A stretch of DNA of 64,000 bases from Burkholderia sp. BCC0322 (lineage in GTDB: Bacteria > Pseudomonadota > Gammaproteobacteria > Burkholderiales > Burkholderiaceae), in the NCBI RefSeq assembly GCF_902833045.1, contig NZ_CADFDU010000019.1, positions 1 to 64,000 on the forward strand, read 5' to 3'. Shown here one piece after another: positions 38,845 through 48,055 of the stretch. The translations under genes were made by a program, and so were the position numbers. Position 1 is the first letter of the stretch, and every line of letters starts with the position of its first letter. The notes beneath the pieces were generated by a model. That model did no database searches and was not told where the DNA came from. It worked only from the letters and a program-made list of their open reading frames with translations.

Positions 38845-39858
38845 TCAGCCGCGATAGAACGCTGGGCGTTCGGCCATCGCGATCGGTTCGACCGCCCCGC
38901 TCTTTTGCGCACGCACACATGCGTCGGCCGCGACCGCCGCCGCGTAGCCGTCCCAGGCCGACGGCCCGGTGAGCGCATGCGCCCGCACGCCGTCGATGAA
39001 CGCCTGCAGCTCGACGTCGTACGACGCGATGAAGCGCTCCTTCCAGTCGGTCATGATCTCGACCGACTGCCGGGCCGCGTGCTTGAGCCCCACGGCCGGC
39101 GGATCGGGCAGCTTCGCGATGCCCTGCTCGCCCACCACCTCGCACTGGATGTCATAGCCGTACTGGCAGTTCACGAAGATCTCGACGTCGATGCGCACGC
39201 CGCTCGCGGTTTCCAGCAGCACGATCTGCGGATCGGCGAGATGCGAGGACGCATGGCGCGTCTTCTTCGGATAGACGACCTGCGTGCTCACGTAGTCCTC
39301 GCCGAGCAGCCAGCGCAGCACGTCGAGTTCGTGGATCAGCGTGTCGGTGATCGCCATGTCGGTCGTGTAGCGCTCGCCGACGGACTGATTGCGGTGCGCG
39401 CAGTGCAGCATCAGCGGCGCGCCGATCTCGCCGCTGTCGATCACGCGCTTCAGCGCGCGATAGCCTTCGTCGTACGGACGCATGAAGCCGACCTGCACGA
39501 GCCGCTTGCCGTGCGCGACTTCGGCTTCGACGATCCGCATGCAGCCGTCGGCCGTGACGGCGAGCGGCTTCTCGCAGAACACGGGCTTGCCGTGCGCGAT
39601 CGCGTCGAGCACGAACGCCTCGTGCGTCGGCCCCCACGACGTGACGAGCACGGCCTGCACGTCGGCAGCCGCGACCACCTCGTGGCCGTCACCGTAAATC
39701 TCCGCTTCGAGCCCATACTTCGTCACCGCGTCACGCGCCTGCTGCGGATCGATGTCGTTGACGGCCACGACGCGCGCGCCGGACAGCGTGCGGGTCAGTC
39801 TGCGAATATGGTCCTGGCCGATCGCGCCGCAGCCGATCACGCCGATTTGCAAGGTCAT
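38845..39858 (-). CDS. iolG: Inositol 2-dehydrogenase
   Basis: This 337-aa NAD-dependent enzyme oxidises myo-inositol to 2-keto-myo-inositol (scyllo-inosose), the first catabolic step. The N-terminus [20 protein letters not shown], the [11 protein letters not shown] and [21 protein letters not shown] segments, and the active-site region [15 protein letters not shown] closely follow the Bacillus IolG pattern. [10 protein letters not shown] and [14 protein letters not shown] are also diagnostic. It lies in the leftward iol block, flanked by two pseudogenes. Start ATG 39858. Confidence 0.95.
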   Translation of the reverse strand: MTLQIGVIGCGAIGQDHIRRLTRTLSGARVVAVNDIDPQQARDAVTKYGLEAEIYGDGHEVVAAADVQAVLVTSWGPTHEAFVLDAIAHGKPVFCEKPLAVTADGCMRIVEAEVAHGKRLVQVGFMRPYDEGYRALKRVIDSGEIGAPLMLHCAHRNQSVGERYTTDMAITDTLIHELDVLRWLLGEDYVSTQVVYPKKTRHASSHLADPQIVLLETASGVRIDVEIFVNCQYGYDIQCEVVGEQGIAKLPDPPAVGLKHAARQSVEIMTDWKERFIASYDVELQAFIDGVRAHALTGPSAWDGYAAAVAADACVRAQKSGAVEPIAMAERPAFYRG

Positions 39859-39921
39859 CCGGTTATCTCCAGTCTGTCGTTTGTCGGTGGCGCGGCCCGT
39901 GCCGTGCCGGTCGTCAGGGTT

Positions 39922-40065
39922 TCATGGTGTCAGCGCGCCACCGTGCGATCGAAACGGCGATCGCCATCGCGCCCGGATCCGGTCGTTGCCGAGCGCGGCC
40001 ACCACATGCGGCAGGCGGTCGAGCGGCAGGTGGCGAATCATGTGTCGGTCCAGCGCGATCTTCAT
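39922..40065 (-). pseudogene. N-terminal remnant of a second sugar phosphate isomerase/epimerase gene
   Basis: ATG 40065 has a normal GAGGA ribosome site and begins MKIALDRHMIRHLPLDRLPH followed by VVAALG, which matches the start of TIM-barrel sugar isomerases of inositol loci (MKIALDPYM..HLPL). Similarity ends after about 26 residues, and the frame stops at 47 codons, against about 300 in the family. No further part is recognisable before iolG. The preserved ribosome site and truncated body point to deletion of the gene body. Confidence 0.6.
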
Positions 40066-40141
40066 CGAATGTCCTCGACGGTGGCGGGTTCCGGACGCAG
40101 GCGGCGGCACGTGCCGCCCTCGTCCGGCGATGCACGAAGGG

Positions 40142-41167
40142 TCAGCGACGCTTCTTCTTGTTGCGATACTGGTCGGCGATCACGGCCGCGACGATGATCG
40201 CGCCCTTGACCATCTCCTGGTAATACGCGTCGATGCGGATGAACGTGAAACCCGACGTCATCACGCCGAGGATCAGCACGCCGATCACGGTACCCGTCAC
40301 GCGGCCGAGGCCGCCCGACAGCGACGTGCCGCCGATCACGACCGCCGCGATCGCGTCGAGCTCGTACATCACCCCCATGCCCGACTGGCCCGAGATCGCA
40401 CGCGCGGCCGTCACGGTGCCGGCGATCCCGCTCAGGAGGCCCGCGATCGCGTAGACGAAGATCAGGTGGCGCGTGACGTTGATGCCCGACACGACGGCCG
40501 CGTGACGGTTCGCGCCGATCGCATAGGTGTACTTGCCGAAACGCGTGTAGCGCAGCACGACGTGGAAAATCGCGGCGATCACGAGAAAGATGATCACCGG
40601 GTTGGCACCCGCGCCGATGGCCGCGAACTGGTCGGTCAGCATCGACACCGGCATCCCGTTGGTGAACCACTTCGCGAAGCCGCGCGCGGCCACCATGGTG
40701 CCGAGCGTCGCGATGAACGGCGGAATGCCCGTCATCGCGATCAGCGAGCCGTTCAGCAGGCCGACCAGCAGCCCGACGCATACGCCGGCCAGCACCGGCC
40801 AGATGATCGGCAGGTCGGTCAGGTGCGGAAACACCGCGCGCGGGAAGTCGGACACCTGTGCGAGACTCGCCGAAACGACCGCCGCGGCGGCGACGACCGA
40901 GCCCGACGACAGGTCGATCCCGCTGGTGATGATCACGAGGTTCACGCCGACCGCGATAATGCCGATCACGGCCATCTGCAGCACGATGATCTCGAGCCGC
41001 TCGGCGTTGAACAGGAAGCTCTGGCCGACGACGATCCAGCCGACGATCTCGAAGAACAGGCTGATGCCGACGAGCACCAGGAAGATGCTCAGCTCGGGCG
41101 GCCACTTCGTGTGCCGCGCCTTGACGGTCATGGTCTGCGCATCCGCGACCGGGTTCAGGTTGCCCAT
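40142..41167 (-). CDS. Sugar ABC transporter permease (probable inositol importer)
   Basis: This 341-aa RbsC/BPD-2-family permease has about ten membrane helices. Family marks are GVNLVIITSGIDLSSGSV, GIPPFIATLGTMVAARGFA, and the C-terminal GGTSLSGGLGRVTGTVIG with the EAA-like loop. It lies 26 bases downstream of the ATPase gene in the order binding protein, ATPase, permease, the typical layout of the carbohydrate-uptake-2 group. Inositol as substrate is inferred from the flanking iol genes (compare IatP). It ends in a basic tail, NKKKRR. Confidence 0.9.
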   Translation of the reverse strand: MGNLNPVADAQTMTVKARHTKWPPELSIFLVLVGISLFFEIVGWIVVGQSFLFNAERLEIIVLQMAVIGIIAVGVNLVIITSGIDLSSGSVVAAAAVVSASLAQVSDFPRAVFPHLTDLPIIWPVLAGVCVGLLVGLLNGSLIAMTGIPPFIATLGTMVAARGFAKWFTNGMPVSMLTDQFAAIGAGANPVIIFLVIAAIFHVVLRYTRFGKYTYAIGANRHAAVVSGINVTRHLIFVYAIAGLLSGIAGTVTAARAISGQSGMGVMYELDAIAAVVIGGTSLSGGLGRVTGTVIGVLILGVMTSGFTFIRIDAYYQEMVKGAIIVAAVIADQYRNKKKRR

Positions 41168-41193
41168 TGCTATGTCTCCAATCTTGTTTCGGC

Positions 41194-42795
41194 TCAGCGC
41201 GACGCGAGATCCATGATGCGGACCTGGTCGGCGTCCTTGCGATCGACGATGCCGGTCATGCGCCCTTCATGCATCACCATCACGCGATCGCTCATTCCCA
41301 GCACCTCCGGCATCTCCGACGAGATCATCAGCACCGCGACGCCCTTGCCGGCAAGCGCGCTGACGAGCCGGTGAATCTCGGCCTTCGCGCCGACGTCGAT
41401 GCCGCGCGTCGGTTCGTCGAGGATCAGGATGCGCGGCTGCGTGAGCAGCCACCGGCCGATCAGCACCTTCTGCTGGTTGCCGCCCGACAGGTTCTGGATT
41501 TCCTCGTGCAGCCCGGGCGACTTCACGCGCAGCATCCGGCTCATTTCCTCGCAGTCGCGCTTCAATTGCGCCTGCTGCACGAAATTGAACTTCACGTAGC
41601 GGTGGCTGAGCACCGCGGCTTCCATGTTCGCGAGCAGGTCGAGATTCAGGAAGCAGCCGGTGTCCTTGCGGTCTTCGGTGAGGAAGGCCATCCCGTGCTT
41701 CATCGCCTGCGCGGGCGTCGCGATGCGCACCGGCTTGCCGTCGATCCGGATCTCGCCCGACGTGGCCGGCACGACGCCGAACAGCGCCTCCGCGACGTTC
41801 GAGCGCCCCGAGCCGACGAGGCCGGCCACGCCGAGGATCTCGCCCGCGCGCAGCTCGAAACTCACGTCGCGGAACACGCCTTCGACGCCGAGGTTCTTCA
41901 CCGACAGCACGACGTCGCCGATCGGCACCGTCTCCTTCGGGAACATCTGCGTGATCTCGCGTCCGACCATCATGCGGATGATGTCGTCGCGCGTGACGTC
42001 GCTCGATGCATGCGTGCCGATGTACTTGCCGTCGCGGAACACCGAGAACTCGTCGGCGATCTCGAACAGCTCGTTCATCTTGTGCGTGATGTAGACGATG
42101 CCCTTGCCCTGCTCGCGCAGCTGGCGAATGATCCGGAACAGATGCGTGACTTCCTTGTCGGTCAGCGCGGAGGTCGGCTCGTCCATGATCAGCACGTCGG
42201 AGTCGAACGATACGGCCTTCGCGATCTCGACCATCTGGCGGCTCGCGACCGTCAGCGTGCGCACGTCGGTTTCCGGATCGATGTCGATCGACAGCCGTTC
42301 GAACAGCTCGGCCGTCTGGCGGCGCAGCGCGGCGTGATCGATCAGGCCGACGCGGTTCTTCGGTTCGCGACGGATCCAGATGTTCTCCGCGACCGTCATG
42401 TACGGCATCAGGTTGAGTTCCTGGTGAATCATCGCGATGCCGCGGTCGAGCGCATCGAGCGGGCCGTTCAGCACGACGGGCTCGCCGTTGATCAGGATCT
42501 CGCCCTGGTCGGGCGTGTAGACGCCGGCGATGATCTTCATCAGCGTCGACTTGCCCGCGCCGTTTTCGCCCATCAGCGCATGGACGGTGCCGCGACGCAC
42601 GCGGAACTGCACGCCGTCGAGCGCAACGACGCCGGGAAAAGCCTTGCCGACGCCGCGCACTTCGAGCACGCAGTCGGCCGCGGAAGAAGCCGGCGGGGCC
42701 GACGAACCGGTCGAACCGGTCGAGCCGGACAAGCCCGACGAAGCGGCCGGCGCATCGTCGCCGGCCATCGGGCGCGCGACTCTGGCTGTAAACAT
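41194..42795 (-). CDS. Sugar ABC transporter ATP-binding protein (probable inositol importer)
   Basis: This 533-aa protein contains two fused ATPase domains, as in RbsA/IatA. The N-terminal one is complete: [14 protein letters not shown] (Walker A), LTVASRQ (signature), [11 protein letters not shown] (Walker B). The C-terminal one has the usual degenerate Walker A ([12 protein letters not shown]), intact LSGGNQQK and [13 protein letters not shown] Ser/Gly/Thr-rich N-terminal extension of about 40 residues, with short repeats ([10 protein letters not shown]), precedes the first domain. ATG 42795 has GAGGAA five bases upstream. It lies between the binding-protein and permease genes. Confidence 0.92.
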   Translation of the reverse strand: MFTARVARPMAGDDAPAASSGLSGSTGSTGSSAPPASSAADCVLEVRGVGKAFPGVVALDGVQFRVRRGTVHALMGENGAGKSTLMKIIAGVYTPDQGEILINGEPVVLNGPLDALDRGIAMIHQELNLMPYMTVAENIWIRREPKNRVGLIDHAALRRQTAELFERLSIDIDPETDVRTLTVASRQMVEIAKAVSFDSDVLIMDEPTSALTDKEVTHLFRIIRQLREQGKGIVYITHKMNELFEIADEFSVFRDGKYIGTHASSDVTRDDIIRMMVGREITQMFPKETVPIGDVVLSVKNLGVEGVFRDVSFELRAGEILGVAGLVGSGRSNVAEALFGVVPATSGEIRIDGKPVRIATPAQAMKHGMAFLTEDRKDTGCFLNLDLLANMEAAVLSHRYVKFNFVQQAQLKRDCEEMSRMLRVKSPGLHEEIQNLSGGNQQKVLIGRWLLTQPRILILDEPTRGIDVGAKAEIHRLVSALAGKGVAVLMISSEMPEVLGMSDRVMVMHEGRMTGIVDRKDADQVRIMDLASR

Positions 42796-42863
42796 GGACG
42801 TTCCTCGACAAGTCGCGCGCGAACCCGGCCATGCCGGGCCCGCGCAGTTCAACGGATCACCGG

Positions 42864-43790
42864 TCAGTGCTTCGCGTACTGGTTCATGTTCTCGGGCGTC
42901 ACGAGCTCGAACGGCACGTTCACGTAACGGTCGACGGGCTGCTTCTTCGCGAGCTTGAGCGCGGCCGCGACGGCCTGCTGCCCCTGCCCGGCCGCGTTCT
43001 GGTACACCGACACCTTCAGCTCGCCGCTCTTCATCGACGCGAGGCCGTCCGGCGTCGCATCGATGCCGGCGACGATCGTCTTCGGCGTCCACTTGCGCGC
43101 GGCCTTCAGCGCGTTGATCGCGCCGATCGCCATCTCGTCGTTGTTGGAGATGATCGCGTCGTACTTCGTGCCGGAGCTCAGCCAGTTCATCGTGATGTCC
43201 TGGCCCTGCGTGCGGCTCCACTTGCCTTCGCGCTTGTCGACGATCTTCATGCCCGCGCAATCCTTCGTCGCGATCACGTCCTCGATGTCTTTCGTGCGGG
43301 CGCGCGCCGATTCGTTGGACAGCTCGCCCATCAGCACGAGGAGGTCGCCCTTGCCGCCGAGCAGCTTGCACACCTGGCGCGCCTGCAGCGTGCCCGACTG
43401 CTTCTCGTCGGACGCGACGACCGCGACGCCGGCCGGCAGCTTGTCGAAATCGACCGGCTTGCGGTTCACGTACACGAGCGGGATCTTCGCGGCCGTCACC
43501 ATCTTGGTGATCTTCGGCGTCGCGTCGGTATCGACCGCGTTCACGATGATCGCGTCGACCTTCTGCGCGATCATGTTCTGGACCTGGCTCAACTGCTTGC
43601 CGACGTCGTTGCCGCCGTCCTCGATCTGCACCGTCGCGCCGTCCTTCTTCGCCGAATCGGCGATGCTGTTGCGCAGGATGGTCAGGAACGTGTCGTCGAA
43701 CGACGCCATCGTCACGCCGATCTTCTCGGCATGCGCGAGCGGCGCAGCCAGGATCGCGGCGGCCGCGACGGCCATCAGCTTGGTCTTCAT
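42864..43790 (-). CDS. Periplasmic sugar-binding protein (probable inositol importer)
   Basis: This 308-aa protein has a signal peptide ([21 protein letters not shown]) and a type-I periplasmic binding fold ([61 protein letters not shown]). It delivers substrate to the adjacent ATPase and permease. By context it binds myo-inositol or a close cyclitol (compare IbpA). It is the first gene of the leftward iol block and faces the divergent iolC promoter. I start at ATG 43790, with GAGGAG upstream; TTG 43796 is in frame but unlikely. Confidence 0.92.
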   Translation of the reverse strand: MKTKLMAVAAAAILAAPLAHAEKIGVTMASFDDTFLTILRNSIADSAKKDGATVQIEDGGNDVGKQLSQVQNMIAQKVDAIIVNAVDTDATPKITKMVTAAKIPLVYVNRKPVDFDKLPAGVAVVASDEKQSGTLQARQVCKLLGGKGDLLVLMGELSNESARARTKDIEDVIATKDCAGMKIVDKREGKWSRTQGQDITMNWLSSGTKYDAIISNNDEMAIGAINALKAARKWTPKTIVAGIDATPDGLASMKSGELKVSVYQNAAGQGQQAVAAALKLAKKQPVDRYVNVPFELVTPENMNQYAKH

Positions 43791-43917
43791 GATCAATCTG
43801 TCTCCTCATCTCCGGGGGCGGAAGACGGCGCGTTGCGCGCCGCCGGGCCGAGTCCGATCTGGTCCGATCGGGACTGAAGCATCCGGATGAAACTGTAGAT
43901 CACTTCCTCGAAAATTT

Positions 43918-43931
43918 GGAAATTTATTTCT
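43918..43931. promoter_or_regulatory. IolR-like box GGAA-N6-TTCT
   Basis: GGAA and TTCT arms are separated by ATTTAT. It differs at one arm base from the GGAA-N6-TTCC motif that I recall for the RpiR-type IolR of Sinorhizobium. It starts 30 bases from the perfect box at 43948. Confidence 0.5.
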
Positions 43932-43947
43932 ACGTGATTTCACCTAG

Positions 43948-43961
43948 GGAACTGGATTTCC
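43948..43961. promoter_or_regulatory. IolR-like box GGAA-N6-TTCC
   Basis: GGAA and TTCC arms are separated by CTGGAT, a perfect match to the recalled IolR motif. It is centred between the two divergent iol blocks, 146 bases upstream of iolC and 158 bases upstream of the binding-protein gene. Confidence 0.55.
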
Positions 43962-44106
43962 AAAAAGTCTAGACTCCGTTCCGTAGCCCGATTCCTTGCG
44001 GCAGGCAGTCCCGCGTCGTGCAGTACACGGTGCGGATCGTCGCCGGAAGATCGGTCCCCTAATCCGCCGGCATCGCCGACCGCCGGCTGCGAGCGTGACA
44101 CGTGAT

Positions 44107-46065
44107 ATGAGCCTGCTGAACTTTCCGAGTGACCGCCCCATCGATCTCGCCTGCCTCGGCCGCGTGGCCGTGGATCTCTATGCGCAGCAGTACGGCAGCC
44201 GCCTGGAGGACGCGCGCAGCTTCCAGATGTATCTGGGCGGCTCGTCCGGCAACGTCGCGTTCGGCGTGGCCCGTCTGGGGCTGAAGACCGCGATGATCTC
44301 GCGGGTCGGCGACGAGCAGATGGGCCGCTTCCTGCGCGAGACGCTCGAGCGCGAGGGCTGCGACACGAGCCAGCTGCAGACCGACCGCGAGCGCCTCACC
44401 GCGCTGGTGCTGCTCGGGCTGAAGGATCGCGACACGTTCCCGCTGCTGTTCATGCGCGAGAACTGCGCGGACATGGCGGTGCGCGCCGACGAGATCAGCG
44501 AGGACTTCATCGCCGGCTGCCGCGCGCTCGCGATCACCGGCACGCATCTGTCGACGCCGGGCACGCGCGAGGCGTCGCTGACCGCGCTCGGTTATGCGCG
44601 TCGCCACGGCGTCGTGCGGATTCTCGACATCGACTACCGGCCCGTGCTGTGGGGGCTGACCGCACGCGGTGCGGGCGAGAACCGCTACGTGCCGGACGCG
44701 CAGGTGACGCGGCAACTGCAGCAGGTGCTCGGCGAATTCGACCTGCTGGTCGGCACCGAGGAGGAATTCCTGATCGCGGGCGGCGTGCCGCACGACGTGA
44801 TCGGCTCGTTGCAGGCGGTGCGCAAGATCACGAATGCGACGCTGGTCGTCAAGCGCGGCGCGCTCGGCTGCTGCGTGATCGAGGGCGACATTCCCGCCCG
44901 CATCGACGATGCGCCGACTTTCCTCGGCGAACGCGTCGAGGTGCTCAACGTGCTCGGCGCGGGCGACGCGTTCCTGTCGGGCCTGCTGTCGGGGCTGCTG
45001 CGCGGCCGCGACTGGGCCGAATCGACGCGCATCGCGAACGCGTGCGGCGCGATCGTCGTGTCGCGCCATGCGTGCTCCGCGGCGATGCCGACGCCGGCCG
45101 AGCTCGCGCACTGGTTCGACGGCAGCCGCAATCCGGTGGTCGACGCCGACCACGCGCTCGCGCACCTGCATCGCGTGACGGTGCCGCGCCGCGAATGGGA
45201 CGACCTGTGCGTGATGGCGTTCGACCATCGCAGCCAGTTCTACGAACTCGCGGTGCAGGCCGGCGCGGACGAAGCGCGGATCAAGACGCTGAAGCGCCTG
45301 CTCGTGCGCGCGGTCGAGCAGGTCGAGCGCGATCGTCATATCGAAGGCCATGTCGGCGTGCTGATCGACGGCGGCGGCTATGGCAGCGACGCGCTTGCGT
45401 CGGCCACCGGACGCGGCTGGTGGGTCGGCCGCCCGGTCGAGTTGCCGGGCTCCCGGCCGCTGCGTTTCGACGCAACGCGCTCGATCGGCTCGTCGCTCAC
45501 GCACTGGCCGACCGAACAGGTCGTGAAGTGCCTGGTTCACTATCACCCGGACGACCCGGTCGACCTGCGCGTCGAACAGGAGCAGCGCGTGCTGGAACTG
45601 TGGGAAGCCACGCGCGAGAGCGGCAACGAACTCCTGCTGGAAATGATTCCGCCGCGCGCGGTCACGCCGGCCGGCACCGAGGACGACGCGGTGCTGCGCA
45701 CGATCGCGCGCTTCTACAACCTCGGCGTGATGCCGGAATGGTGGAAGCTCACGCCGCTGAGCGCCGACGGCTGGGCGCGGCTCGCCGCGCTGATCGCCGA
45801 GCGCGACCCGCATTGCCGCGGCGCGGTGATCCTCGGGCTGAACCAGCCGTTGCAATACCTCGTCGACAGCTTCCGCTCGGCGACCAACCCGATCGTCAAG
45901 GGCTTCATGGTCGGGCGCACGCTGTGGGCCGATGCATCGCTGAACTGGTTCGCCGGCCGGATCGACGACCAGGCGCTGATCGACGAAGTCGCCGGCAACT
46001 TCGCGCAGCTGGTCGACGCGTGGCTCGGCCGCCGCGCCGCGGCCGCCCGCGCCGCCGCGGCCTGA
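44107..46065 (+). CDS. iolC: 5-dehydro-2-deoxygluconokinase fused to a DUF2090 (aldolase-like) domain
   Basis: This 652-aa fusion has a PfkB-type kinase (residues about 1-330; LGGSSGNVAFGVARLGLKT, VLNVLGAGDAFLSGLLSGLL with the catalytic Asp) and a DUF2090 TIM-barrel-like domain (about 345-650; VMAFDHRSQFYELA, GFMVGRTLW). The kinase phosphorylates 5-dehydro-2-deoxygluconate. DUF2090 resembles class I aldolases and may replace IolJ, splitting the product into malonate semialdehyde and dihydroxyacetone phosphate; no separate iolJ is visible here. ATG 44107 begins MSLLNFPSDRP; ribosome site is weak. First gene of the rightward block. Confidence 0.93.
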   Translation: MSLLNFPSDRPIDLACLGRVAVDLYAQQYGSRLEDARSFQMYLGGSSGNVAFGVARLGLKTAMISRVGDEQMGRFLRETLEREGCDTSQLQTDRERLTALVLLGLKDRDTFPLLFMRENCADMAVRADEISEDFIAGCRALAITGTHLSTPGTREASLTALGYARRHGVVRILDIDYRPVLWGLTARGAGENRYVPDAQVTRQLQQVLGEFDLLVGTEEEFLIAGGVPHDVIGSLQAVRKITNATLVVKRGALGCCVIEGDIPARIDDAPTFLGERVEVLNVLGAGDAFLSGLLSGLLRGRDWAESTRIANACGAIVVSRHACSAAMPTPAELAHWFDGSRNPVVDADHALAHLHRVTVPRREWDDLCVMAFDHRSQFYELAVQAGADEARIKTLKRLLVRAVEQVERDRHIEGHVGVLIDGGGYGSDALASATGRGWWVGRPVELPGSRPLRFDATRSIGSSLTHWPTEQVVKCLVHYHPDDPVDLRVEQEQRVLELWEATRESGNELLLEMIPPRAVTPAGTEDDAVLRTIARFYNLGVMPEWWKLTPLSADGWARLAALIAERDPHCRGAVILGLNQPLQYLVDSFRSATNPIVKGFMVGRTLWADASLNWFAGRIDDQALIDEVAGNFAQLVDAWLGRRAAAARAAAA

Positions 46066-46110
46066 CGCGACACCCGCGACGATCCACCCGATCCCTCTTC
46101 ACCGACCGAC

Positions 46111-47994
46111 ATGACCTCTACCGTAAGACTGACCGTCAGCCAGGCGCTCGTGCGCTACCTGGCCGCCCTGCGCGCCGAAGTCGTCCAGCCCGACGGCCGC
46201 ACCGAGATCCTGCCGTACTGCGGCGGCGTGTTCGCGATCTTCGGCCATGGCAACGTGGCCGGGCTCGGCGAGGCGCTGCACGCGGAACGCGACCGCCTGC
46301 CGACCTTCCGCGCCCACAACGAGCAAGGGATGGCCAATGCGGCCGTCGCGTTCGCGAAAGCGCATTTCCGCCAGCGGATGATGGCCGCGACGTCGAGCAT
46401 CGGCCCCGGCGCGACCAACATGCTGACGTCGGCCGCGCTCGCGCACGTCGGCCGGCTGCCGCTGCTGCTGCTGCCCGGCGACGTGTTCGTGTCGCGACTG
46501 CCCGACCCCGTGCTGCAGCAGGTCGAGGATTTCGAACAGGGCGACGTCAGCGCAAACGACTGCTTCCGGCCGGTGACGCGCTACTTCGACCGGATCACGT
46601 CGCCCGAGCAGTTGCTCGTCGCGCTGCCGCGCGCAATCCAGGTGATGACCGACCCCGCGCAGTGCGGCCCGGTGTGCCTCGCACTGCCGCAGGACGTGCA
46701 GACCTTCGCGTACGACTGGCCCGAGGATTTCTTCGCGCCGCCGGTGATCCGGATGCGCCGGCCGCCGGCCGACGCGCTCGAGCTCGCCGATGCGCTCGAC
46801 GTGCTGAAGGCCGCGAACAAGCCGCTGATCGTCGCGGGCGGCGGCGTGCTGTACAGCCAGGCATGGGATGCGTTGCGCGCGTTCGCCGATACGCATGGCG
46901 TGCCGGTCGCCGAATCGCAGGCCGGCAAGGGCAGCCTCGCGTGGGACCATCCGCTGAATCTCGGCTCGATCGGCGTGACGGGCTCGCCCGCCGCGAACCG
47001 CGCGGCCGCGCAGGCCGACGTGGTGTTCGCGGTCGGCACGCGGCTGCAGGACTTCACGACCGGCTCGCACGCGCTCTACGGCAATGCGACGCTCTTGAGC
47101 CTGAACGTGCAGCCGTTCGACGCGGGCAAGAAACGCGGCCATCAACTGGTGGCCGATGCGCGCACGGGCCTCGGCCAGCTGTCGGCCGCACTGGCCGGCT
47201 GGCGCGCCGATCCGGCCTGGACCGCAAGCAACCGCGACCAGGCCGCCGCATGGCAGGCGCGCGTGACCGCGCTGACGACGCGTGTGCCGACAGACACGCT
47301 CCCGTATGACGCGGAAGTGATCGGCGCGGTGCGCGACTCCGCGGCCGACGCCGGCCGCGACAGCGCGCGCGACGACCTCGTCGTGTGCGCCGCCGGCACG
47401 CTGCCTGCCGAGCTGCACAAGCTGTGGCGCAGCGGCGTGCCGGGCAACTACCACATGGACTACGCGTACTCGTGCATGGGCTACGAGGTCGCGGGCGGCC
47501 TCGGCGCGAAGCTCGCGCGGCCCGAGCGCGAAGTGATCGTGATCGTCGGCGACGGCTCGTACATGATGCTCAACGCGGAACTCGCGACGTCGGTGATGCT
47601 CGGCCGCAAGCTGATCGTCGTGATCCTCGACAACCGCGGCTACGGCTGCATCGAGCGGCTGCAGCTGAATTGCGGCGGCGCGAGCTTCAACAACATGCTC
47701 GACGACTGCGTGCCGGAAGGCGGCGAGCGCTCGACGATCGATTTCGCGATGCATGCGCGCGCGATGGGCGCCGAAGCCGTGCACGTGCGCGACATCGGCG
47801 AGCTGCGCAGCGAGATGAAGCGCGCCCGCGCGGCGAAGAAGAGCCAGGTGCTCGTGATCGACACCACGCACCGGCGCACGACCGACGACGGCGGCGCATG
47901 GTGGGAAGTCGCGGTGCCGCAGGTGTCCGAACGCGCCGGCGTCGAGACGGCGCACCGCGCGTATCTCGATGCGAAGACCCGGCAGCGGCGCTGA
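46111..47994 (+). CDS. iolD: 3D-(3,5/4)-trihydroxycyclohexane-1,2-dione acylhydrolase
   Basis: This 627-aa thiamine-diphosphate enzyme opens the ring of trihydroxycyclohexanedione to 5-deoxyglucuronate. The three acetolactate-synthase-type domains are in order: N-terminal PYR domain (FRAHNEQGMANAAVAFAKAH with the catalytic Glu), central domain, and C-terminal PP domain with the cofactor motif VGDGSYMMLNAEL through LDN. TSSIGPGATNMLTSAALAHV is also diagnostic of IolD. It lies 45 bases after iolC on the same strand and is followed by iolE. Confidence 0.95.
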   Translation: MTSTVRLTVSQALVRYLAALRAEVVQPDGRTEILPYCGGVFAIFGHGNVAGLGEALHAERDRLPTFRAHNEQGMANAAVAFAKAHFRQRMMAATSSIGPGATNMLTSAALAHVGRLPLLLLPGDVFVSRLPDPVLQQVEDFEQGDVSANDCFRPVTRYFDRITSPEQLLVALPRAIQVMTDPAQCGPVCLALPQDVQTFAYDWPEDFFAPPVIRMRRPPADALELADALDVLKAANKPLIVAGGGVLYSQAWDALRAFADTHGVPVAESQAGKGSLAWDHPLNLGSIGVTGSPAANRAAAQADVVFAVGTRLQDFTTGSHALYGNATLLSLNVQPFDAGKKRGHQLVADARTGLGQLSAALAGWRADPAWTASNRDQAAAWQARVTALTTRVPTDTLPYDAEVIGAVRDSAADAGRDSARDDLVVCAAGTLPAELHKLWRSGVPGNYHMDYAYSCMGYEVAGGLGAKLARPEREVIVIVGDGSYMMLNAELATSVMLGRKLIVVILDNRGYGCIERLQLNCGGASFNNMLDDCVPEGGERSTIDFAMHARAMGAEAVHVRDIGELRSEMKRARAAKKSQVLVIDTTHRRTTDDGGAWWEVAVPQVSERAGVETAHRAYLDAKTRQRR

Positions 47995-48055
47995 TCGCGC
48001 GCACTGCCCACGAACCCTCCCCGCGAAAAACCCATTCGAACCAAGGAAGCACGTC

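Larger units (their letters stand above)
43791..44106. other. Divergent promoter region of the two iol blocks
   Basis: These 316 bases separate the binding-protein gene from iolC and hold no gene. An AT-rich core (about 43900-43980) contains two IolR-like boxes and a 10-bp palindrome AGTCTAGACT at 43966-43975. Convincing -35/-10 pairs are not evident by eye. Confidence 0.7.

Noticed and set aside
41194-42795. Degenerate Walker A in the second half of the sugar ATPase as an anomaly
   Set aside because: A degenerate second site is normal in RbsA-type double ATPases.
41194-43809. A single 871-codon frame that could suggest a fusion of binding protein and ATPase
   Set aside because: Its first part is an out-of-frame reading of the binding-protein gene; a clear ribosome site and start exist at 42795.
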